Assembly: GCA_002362175.1 (NCBI GenBank)
Contig: DETU01000086.1
Span: forward strand, 1 to 7,406
DNA length: 7,406 bases
Source: Ruminococcus sp. UBA3280
GTDB lineage: Bacteria; Bacillota; Clostridia; Oscillospirales; Ruminococcaceae
Direction: 5' to 3'
In this document: piece by piece, positions 1 through 4,967 of the stretch
Layout: every line of letters starts with the position of its first letter
Position numbering within the stretch: position 1 is the first letter of the stretch
The notes under the pieces: model-generated
Seen by the model: only the letters and a program-made list of their open reading frames with translations
Database searches by the model: none
What the model was told of the DNA's origin: nothing
Translations under genes and position numbers: made by a program

Positions 1-5
1 TCTGC

Positions 6-11
6 TATAAT
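6..11 (+). promoter_or_regulatory. Extended -10 box for murT-gatD
   Basis: A perfect TATAAT preceded by TGC gives an extended -10 element (TG at 3-4). The expected transcription start is near 17-18, so the leader would be only about 20 nt, just enough for the ribosome-binding site at 28-32. The -35 box would lie off the left edge and cannot be checked. The surrounding sequence is very AT-rich, so a chance match is possible. Confidence 0.55.
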
Positions 12-39
12 TATAAAAAAATAAAACGGAGGATTTGAA

Positions 40-1386
40 TTGAAAAAGCCATTGATATTATTAGGAAAAACAATTATAAAAGTTCTTCATCTTTTTCACA
101 GGAATGCGGGAAATCTTCCCGGTATTATTCTGTGGCACTTATCTAAACAGAGATGCTGTTCAATTTTTAAAGTGGATTGTCCGATTATTGCGGTTACGGG
201 AACAAACGGCAAGACTTCCGTCACAAACTGCATTGCACAGCTTTTTGAAAAAAGCGGTAAAAAAGTAATTATAAACCGTGAGGGAAATAACCTTGATACA
301 GGTATATGTTCGCTGCTGCTCCGTCACTGCGATATGTCGGGACACGTTAAAGCTGACTATCTTATTCTTGAAACAGACGAATCACACGTGCCTGTTGTAT
401 ACTCACAGATGAAACTTGAAACGCTTGTTGTTCTAAACTTCTTCCGTGACCAGCTTGACCGTAACGGTGAAATGGAAACGCTTATAAAGAAAATAAACAG
501 TTTTTGCAGAGCTTTTGACGGAAATCTTGTTCTGAACGGTGATGACCCTAACACTGCCCGTCTCGGACTTGCAAATCCGAAAAATGAAAGAAAAATAAGA
601 TATTTCAACGCTGAAAGATATAAGTTTGCTACTGATAAGACTTTTGAAGCCTCTGAAGGACATTTCTGTCCGTTTTGCAGTGAACCGCTTGAATATGAAT
701 ATTACCAGTATTCGCATATAGGAAAGTTTATCTGTAAAAAGTGCGGTTTCGGTGACTATGAGCCATACATCACAGCAAGCAATATTGACCTCGAAAAACC
801 CGTTTTTACTGCAAACCATCATGAATATTCCCCGAAACTCAATAGTATCTACAATGTTTACAATATGACTGCCGTTGTCGCAGTTGCCAAACTTTACAGA
901 ATAAAGCCTCAAATTATAGAAGATGTTATTTCAAATTATACTGTCAATAACGGTCGTATGGAGAATTTTATGCTCGGTGACAGAAAAACCACTCTTAATC
1001 TTGCTAAAAATCCCGTCGGTGCAAATATGACCCTGCGTGTTATGAACGAAATGAACGGCGAAAAAGAATTATTGTTTGTCCTGAATGACAACGTTGCTGA
1101 CGGTCTTGATGTTTCGTGGATATGGGATATAAATTTCAGTATATTTGAACGTGTCACGAGAGTTGTTACTTCAGGTACAAGAGCATACGATATTGCGGTA
1201 AGAATAAAATGCTCGGGATATGACCCGTCAAAAATTACGGTATGTCCCGACCTTGACGAAGCTGTTGCGGAACTTGCACGCACTGAAGGCAGAAAATTTG
1301 TCATTGCGAACTATACAGCCGTACAGCCGACAAGACAGGCTTTGAAACGTTATGCGGAGAACGGAGGAAAAAAAAACAATGAGTAA
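40..1386 (+). CDS. murT: Lipid II isoglutaminyl synthase, MurT subunit
   Basis: This is the ATP-dependent ligase subunit of the MurT-GatD complex. The complex converts the alpha-carboxyl of D-Glu in the lipid II stem peptide to D-isoglutamine at the inner face of the membrane. The protein has 448 aa. The Mur ligase central domain carries the P-loop G54-TNGKTS-60, and an ETDES motif follows at 111-115. C210/C213 and C232/C235 form a CxxC...CxxC zinc ribbon inserted in the central domain, a hallmark of MurT. The C-terminal DUF1727 domain starts near GRMENF (305-310) and holds the conserved LNDN...DGLDVSWIWD block (348-363). In characterised MurT this region supplies an aspartate to the GatD active site; I cannot say which Asp here is equivalent. 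The start is UUG, with GGAGG at 28-32 and a 7-nt spacing. It overlaps gatD by 8 nt. A MurE or MurC ligase is unlikely given the zinc ribbon and the gatD neighbour. Confidence 0.95.
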   Translation: MKKPLILLGKTIIKVLHLFHRNAGNLPGIILWHLSKQRCCSIFKVDCPIIAVTGTNGKTSVTNCIAQLFEKSGKKVIINREGNNLDTGICSLLLRHCDMSGHVKADYLILETDESHVPVVYSQMKLETLVVLNFFRDQLDRNGEMETLIKKINSFCRAFDGNLVLNGDDPNTARLGLANPKNERKIRYFNAERYKFATDKTFEASEGHFCPFCSEPLEYEYYQYSHIGKFICKKCGFGDYEPYITASNIDLEKPVFTANHHEYSPKLNSIYNVYNMTAVVAVAKLYRIKPQIIEDVISNYTVNNGRMENFMLGDRKTTLNLAKNPVGANMTLRVMNEMNGEKELLFVLNDNVADGLDVSWIWDINFSIFERVTRVVTSGTRAYDIAVRIKCSGYDPSKITVCPDLDEAVAELARTEGRKFVIANYTAVQPTRQALKRYAENGGKKNNE

Positions 1387-2122
1387 AATAAAGATTCTCC
1401 ATATGTACGCCGATATGCTTGATTTATACGGTGACAGTGGAAACATGGAAATCCTGAAATACCGCTGTAATAAGCGTAATATAGAGTGTATTATAGATAA
1501 GTACTCAATAGGGGACGATATGCCGTATTTTCCCGAATATGACATTATATACATCGGAGGAGGGGCAGACCTCGAACAACAGTATATCTCCGCCGACCTT
1601 ATAAAATGTCGTGACGGTATAAAAAAAGCCTACCAAAAAGGAACCTTTCTGTTTCTTATCTGCGGAGGCTATCAGCTTATGGGAAAATATTACCGTGATG
1701 CCGACGGCAACGAGATAAAAGGTCTCGGACTTTTCGATTATTTCACTGTTGCACCGTCAAGCCGTAAAAAGCGTTGTATCGGAAATATCGTCGTACAGAC
1801 CGAAATCACGGGAAAGCCTGTAAAAGTGTTGGGCTTTGAGAATCACGGCGGACAGACTCAGGAAGTAAAAACACCTTTCGGTTCTGTTCTGTACGGTAAC
1901 GGCAATGAAAAAAACAGCAGTGCAGAGGGTTACTTTGAAAAGAACGTTATAGCAACTTATCTGCACGGTCCTATGCTTGCAAAAAATCCTGAAATTTCCG
2001 ACTATATGATTAGTTACTGTATTAACAGAAAATCCGAAACACCTGTAAAACTTGCAAAGCTGAATGACAAGCTTGAAAAGGACTGTCGCAAAGTAATGCT
2101 TGAAAGACTTCTGAATAAATAA
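1379..2122 (+). CDS. gatD: Lipid II isoglutaminyl synthase, glutaminase subunit GatD
   Basis: This is the class I, CobQ/CobB-like glutamine amidotransferase that hydrolyses glutamine and channels ammonia to MurT for lipid II amidation. The protein is 247 aa, close to the roughly 243 aa of the Staphylococcus aureus protein. It begins with the family-typical LYGDSGN stretch (16-22) and has IGGGAD at 59-64. The nucleophile is C95 in LICGGYQ. FENHGGQT follows later, and H196 in YLHGP is the likely catalytic histidine. No third triad residue is evident here, which fits the known arrangement in which MurT contributes an aspartate. I chose ATG 1379 because GGAGG lies at 1363-1367 inside murT. The in-frame upstream ATG at 1352 has no comparable site and would add nine residues absent from the family. 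The 8-nt overlap with murT suggests translational coupling and equal dosage of the subunits. Confidence 0.95.
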   Translation: MSKIKILHMYADMLDLYGDSGNMEILKYRCNKRNIECIIDKYSIGDDMPYFPEYDIIYIGGGADLEQQYISADLIKCRDGIKKAYQKGTFLFLICGGYQLMGKYYRDADGNEIKGLGLFDYFTVAPSSRKKRCIGNIVVQTEITGKPVKVLGFENHGGQTQEVKTPFGSVLYGNGNEKNSSAEGYFEKNVIATYLHGPMLAKNPEISDYMISYCINRKSETPVKLAKLNDKLEKDCRKVMLERLLNK

Positions 2123-2125
2123 TAA

Positions 2126-2149
2126 AAAGGGACTTTTTAAAGTCCCTTT
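2126..2149. terminator. Bidirectional intrinsic terminator
   Basis: AAAGGGACTTT at 2126-2136 is complementary to 2139-2149 around a very short T-rich centre. The innermost A-T pairs would open in practice, leaving a GGGACT/AGTCCC core with flanking A-T pairs. On the plus strand it lies 3 nt after the gatD stop and is followed by a T-rich run (2147-2158, interrupted by C and A). On the minus strand it is followed by a T-rich run complementary to 2117-2128 and lies just past the stop of the convergent regulator. The position between two converging stops fits shared termination. Confidence 0.85.
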
Positions 2150-2151
2150 CT

Positions 2152-3117
2152 TTATTTTGATTTGATGTGCTTTTCTATCTGATATACTACAGGTGTAAGA
2201 ATTGCCGCAACGGGAAATACAATCCAGCTTCTTCCCCAGTCAAAAGTTATAAAGCTGTATGCAAGGAATCCTGCTGTTACAATAAGCCAGTAACTTCCGA
2301 TAATGCCACCGATATTTTTATTTTCCTTTGATTTCTTTTCACGTGTGAAACCGTTTTCCTCAAGCATTTTTGAAAAACCACTTTTAATTAATGATGTTCT
2401 CACAATAAGGAATACACCGACAGCTACCATTATCAGTAACAAGCCTGCTCCTATGCAGTTCAGAAAATCGTTGTCAGAAAATATTACACCTATCAGAGAG
2501 GGCGGAACAACTGAAAGTATGCAAAGTGCTACACCTATAATCAAATCTCTTGTGTGCATGAGTGAGAATTTAGACTGTTTTTCCCTTAACATTCCGTCAA
2601 CACCGTAAGCTGTGTCTATACCGTCTTTTGTAAGATAACTGAAAGGCTTTTTATCTGTACCGGCTGAAATGAAAAGTCCGACTGCTATGGCAATCATGAA
2701 AAATATAGAAACAACTCCTAACGTACTTGAAAGTGTATCTGATAATTCGGAAAGAATAGTTGTGGGGACGGGGGACAGTATACAGAGTGCAACTCCCACA
2801 GCCATCTTGAATGCTGAATGTTCGTTAACAGCAAGAAACTTGTTAGCCTCCTCCATTGAAACACGACGGAGCGGTTTACTGTCTGTGACGGTTTCGGAAA
2901 CTTCCTGAACAGGTTCTGCAAAATCGTCTTTTAATAAGTAGTCGGTGGACACTCCGAAAATCTGTGAAAGTTTAAGTATCTTGCTGAGGTCGGGAACTGA
3001 CTGTGCTCCCTCCCACTTTGAAACTGACTGACGGCTTACGTCCATCTGTTCGGCAAGTTCGTCCTGAGACATACCTGCCTTTTTTCTTAGTTCAATAATC
3101 TTGTCTGCGAGTATCAT
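2152..3117 (-). CDS. XRE-family HTH regulator with multi-pass membrane domain
   Basis: A 321-aa protein. Residues 3-62 are a Cro/C1-type helix-turn-helix: LRKKAGMSQDELAEQMDVS, then RQSVSKWE (29-36) and VPDLSKILKLSQIFGVSTDYLL. It should bind DNA as a dimer. A polar linker (63-100) leads to six hydrophobic segments near 104-124, 132-152, 191-213, 218-239, 269-290 and 298-313, so the DNA-binding domain would be tethered to the membrane. Residues 100-166 and 187-256 resemble each other, each containing GVALCILSxVP, a second helix and an FS...G end, which suggests duplication of a two-helix unit. Such HTH-membrane proteins are common in Clostridia, but their signal is generally unknown. I chose ATG 3117 because GGAGG (complement of 3125-3129) precedes it by 7 nt; the longer reading to 3180 would run past the -10 box. 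It is divergent from the flippase gene, which may be its target, and autoregulation is also possible. No specific regulon can be assigned. Confidence 0.85.
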   Translation of the reverse strand: MILADKIIELRKKAGMSQDELAEQMDVSRQSVSKWEGAQSVPDLSKILKLSQIFGVSTDYLLKDDFAEPVQEVSETVTDSKPLRRVSMEEANKFLAVNEHSAFKMAVGVALCILSPVPTTILSELSDTLSSTLGVVSIFFMIAIAVGLFISAGTDKKPFSYLTKDGIDTAYGVDGMLREKQSKFSLMHTRDLIIGVALCILSVVPPSLIGVIFSDNDFLNCIGAGLLLIMVAVGVFLIVRTSLIKSGFSKMLEENGFTREKKSKENKNIGGIIGSYWLIVTAGFLAYSFITFDWGRSWIVFPVAAILTPVVYQIEKHIKSK

Positions 3118-3124
3118 ATAAATA

Positions 3125-3129
3125 CCTCC
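3125..3129 (-). promoter_or_regulatory. Ribosome-binding site fixing the regulator start
   Basis: GGAGG on the minus strand lies 7 nt before ATG 3117. It decides the start: the 21 codons upstream in the same frame have no such site and would cover the promoter. Confidence 0.8.
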
Positions 3130-3151
3130 GTTTGAATTTTTTACTGTAATC

Positions 3152-3180
3152 ATTCTACCATACATACACGTTAAAAGCAA
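3152..3180 (-). promoter_or_regulatory. Promoter of the HTH-membrane regulator
   Basis: Reading the minus strand, TTGCTT (complement of 3175-3180) is followed after 17 nt by TAGAAT (complement of 3152-3157). TGG lies directly before the -10 box, making it an extended -10 element. The -35 is poor, but the spacing and extended -10 support a sigma-A promoter. Transcription would start near 3145, giving a leader of about 28 nt. Confidence 0.6.
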
Positions 3181-3190
3181 TAAATCCGAC

Positions 3191-3215
3191 TTGTCAATTT
3201 GTCAACCGACGGTTG
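3191..3215. promoter_or_regulatory. Candidate operator: direct repeat plus palindrome
   Basis: TTGTCAA occurs twice (3191-3197 and 3199-3205) with an 8-nt period. The second copy overlaps a 13-bp palindrome, CAACCG-A-CGGTTG (3203-3215). It lies just upstream of the regulator's -35 box and within the 200-bp gap shared with the divergent flippase gene. XRE-type repressors usually bind short palindromes, so autoregulation or control of the flippase is plausible. A one-base centre makes a stable RNA hairpin less likely than a DNA-binding site. Function is inferred only. Confidence 0.4.
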
Positions 3216-3240
3216 CTTTTTGTGGTATTTCGGGTAGATT
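3213..3240 (+). promoter_or_regulatory. Weak candidate promoter for the flippase gene
   Basis: TTGCTT (3213-3218) and TAGATT (3235-3240) are separated by 16 nt on the plus strand. The -35 matches only half the consensus. Other -10-like boxes nearer the gene (TAGAAT 3285-3290, TACTAT 3292-3297) lack a -35 at proper distance. The gene must have a promoter in this gap because its upstream neighbour is divergent, but I cannot place it firmly. Confidence 0.2.
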
Positions 3241-3317
3241 TACAGTTGCATATGATTTTTGTCATTAAATGCGGACTTCCCCCATAGAATGTACTATATC
3301 AGAAACGGGAGGAAGTT

Positions 3318-4844
3318 ATGTTTTTTAAAAACAGGTTGGTAAGAGACACTGTACTGCTTACTTTTATGCAGTTATTTCTTGATACGGCGGCTCTTTTGTT
3401 AAATGTATTCATCACAAAGCAACTCGGAGCGGAAGCTATCGGTATTCTGTCACTTACAGGGTCTTTTCTGGGACTTGCGGGAATATTGTCAAACGGTAAT
3501 GCTTTTTTGTGTACCAGTCGTCTTGTTTCGGAAGAAATGGGAAAGACAAACTCCAATCCCAATAAAATTCTTGCACACGGCATAAAACTATGTCTTATGC
3601 TTAGTATTACAGTTTCGGCAGTACTGTTTGTGTTTGCCGAACCTCTCAGCAATAAATTTTTCAGTGGTGCAAGCATGGAAGAAGCCATAAGATTCATGCC
3701 ACTTGCTTTGATTTCGGGAGCGGTTTCGGCTTGTTTCAAGGGATATTTCAACGCCTGTCGTAAAGCTTCTGTTTCCGCAACAGGTGACATAATTGAATTT
3801 ATTATAAAATCACTGGTAATAATAGTTATGACTCTTTCTGCAACAAATCCCGATGAACATTCAGTCTGTCGTATCATGATAGCAGGAATTATTGCAGGGA
3901 ATATTTTTTCACTTGTCTATTGTCTCTTTGTATATCTGAAATCACATGAAAAATGCACGGGAAGATGTTCACTTAATTTCAGAAAGTACATGGCTTTTGC
4001 TTTTCCCATAATGGCAGGAAGTATTTTAACGTCAGCACTCAGCAGTACAAATGACGCACTGATTCCCATGTGTTTAAGACAAAGCGGTGATTCTGTGAAT
4101 GAAGCTTTAAGCCGTTTCGGAATATTTGAGGCTATTGTAATACCCACACTTTTTTTCCCTTCGGTCGTACTGTGTTCCATGTCGGGAATTATAGTAAGTG
4201 AATCGGCAAGGGCTACCGCTTCGGGAAACAGGGAACGTATTAAAAGTCTTACTTCACGGCTTACGCAGTATACACTTGTATTTGCCATATTTGCGTCAGC
4301 GGTTTTGATGAAGTTCGGTGACAATATCGGTGAACTTCTTGGCGGTGGTGAACTTGCGGGAAAAATGATAACTATCATTGCACCTGTTATCCCGTTTATC
4401 TATATGGAAATTATTCTTGAAGCACTTATAAAGGGAATGGGTTTACAGGGATTTTCTTCACTTAATTATCTTGCCGAATATGCTGTAAGGATTTCCGTTG
4501 TTCTGATATTCGTACCGAAATTCAGTTTTTACGGAATAGTGGCATCTTATTATGCAAGCAATGTTATGGGAAACTGTGCAAGATTCATTAAAATAATGAA
4601 ACATATTGAAACGCCGTTCAGACCGTTTAAAATAATAGCAGTCCCCGTTATATACGCTTTTCTTACTATGGGAACAACAGAACTTATCACACGGCTTGTT
4701 GGTGCGGACGGTGAAAAAATACCTGAAATAATATTTTTTGTGATTCTTTGGGGACTGGCATACTTCGGAATATTCGTCGAATTCAGTAAATTTAAATCTT
4801 TCAGATTTTCAGATGATAAATTATTGTGCGATTTTAACAAATAA
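3318..4844 (+). CDS. SpoVB/MurJ-like flippase, MOP superfamily
   Basis: A 508-aa polytopic membrane protein with roughly 12-14 hydrophobic segments spread over its length. It has no signal peptide beyond the first helix. It belongs to the MOP superfamily (MATE, polysaccharide exporter and MurJ/MVF families), whose members move lipid-linked sugars or peptidoglycan precursors across the membrane. The match is best to the SpoVB type: SSTNDALIP (242-250), a REA/EA-loop equivalent NEALSRFGIFEAI, and IPTLFFPS (275-282), followed by a cytoplasmic stretch with SESARATASGN. Length is close to the 518 aa of Bacillus SpoVB. The start is ATG with GGAGG at 3308-3312 and a 5-nt spacing. It stands alone between a divergent regulator and a separately promoted EF-G gene. 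The nearby murT-gatD operon supports a peptidoglycan role, but the exact substrate (lipid II, teichoic acid or capsule units) cannot be read from sequence. A drug-exporting MATE is less likely. Confidence 0.85.
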   Translation: MFFKNRLVRDTVLLTFMQLFLDTAALLLNVFITKQLGAEAIGILSLTGSFLGLAGILSNGNAFLCTSRLVSEEMGKTNSNPNKILAHGIKLCLMLSITVSAVLFVFAEPLSNKFFSGASMEEAIRFMPLALISGAVSACFKGYFNACRKASVSATGDIIEFIIKSLVIIVMTLSATNPDEHSVCRIMIAGIIAGNIFSLVYCLFVYLKSHEKCTGRCSLNFRKYMAFAFPIMAGSILTSALSSTNDALIPMCLRQSGDSVNEALSRFGIFEAIVIPTLFFPSVVLCSMSGIIVSESARATASGNRERIKSLTSRLTQYTLVFAIFASAVLMKFGDNIGELLGGGELAGKMITIIAPVIPFIYMEIILEALIKGMGLQGFSSLNYLAEYAVRISVVLIFVPKFSFYGIVASYYASNVMGNCARFIKIMKHIETPFRPFKIIAVPVIYAFLTMGTTELITRLVGADGEKIPEIIFFVILWGLAYFGIFVEFSKFKSFRFSDDKLLCDFNK

Positions 4845-4869
4845 TTGTCCTGCTAATGATATAAAATGT

Positions 4870-4883
4870 AGAAAATATTTTCT
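4870..4883. repeat. 14-bp AT-rich palindrome
   Basis: AGAAAATATTTTCT is a perfect palindrome ending 5 nt before the -35 box of the EF-G gene and 25 nt after the flippase stop. It could be an operator, an UP-element-like stretch or a weak terminator for the flippase gene. An all-A/T core with no loop makes a terminator doubtful. Confidence 0.45.
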
Positions 4884-4888
4884 TTCTA

Positions 4889-4917
4889 TTGCAATTTGCA
4901 CAAAAATGTTATATAAT
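4889..4917 (+). promoter_or_regulatory. Sigma-A promoter of the EF-G2-like gene
   Basis: TTGCAA (4889-4894) and a perfect TATAAT (4912-4917) are 17 nt apart. Transcription should start near 4924, giving a leader of about 44 nt. This makes the EF-G paralogue an independently transcribed gene. Confidence 0.8.
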
Positions 4918-4925
4918 CATCTCAT

Positions 4926-4939
4926 GCAGTTTGTACTGC
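4926..4939 (+). other. 5'-terminal mRNA hairpin
   Basis: GCAGT-TTGT-ACTGC forms a 5-bp stem with a 4-nt loop, extendable by one U-G pair. It lies at or within two nucleotides of the predicted transcript 5' end and about 15 nt upstream of the ribosome-binding site. It could protect the mRNA from 5'-dependent decay. It is short, so a chance occurrence is possible. Confidence 0.45.
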
Positions 4940-4967
4940 GACAATCATTTTAAGAGGAGAATACACT

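Noticed and set aside
433..912. 159-codon open frame antisense to murT
   Set aside because: It lies wholly opposite a well-supported gene, has no ribosome-binding site I can defend, and its translation shows no recognisable motif.
1352..1378. Longer gatD starting at ATG 1352
   Set aside because: The strong GGAGG at 1363-1367 serves ATG 1379, and the extra residues do not fit the family N-terminus.
2763..2775. G-rich run as a G-quadruplex
   Set aside because: Only two long G runs are present, inside coding sequence; four are needed.
2303..2908. Plus-strand open frames across the HTH regulator
   Set aside because: They are frames opposite the real minus-strand gene, with no start signals and no domain-like composition.
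3118..3180. Longer form of the HTH regulator starting at 3180
   Set aside because: It would start upstream of the likely transcription start and -10 box, and GGAGG points to ATG 3117.
3299..3877. 192-codon open frame antisense to the flippase gene
   Set aside because: It is a shadow of the SpoVB-like gene, runs into that gene's ribosome-binding site, and has a low-complexity, unrecognisable translation.
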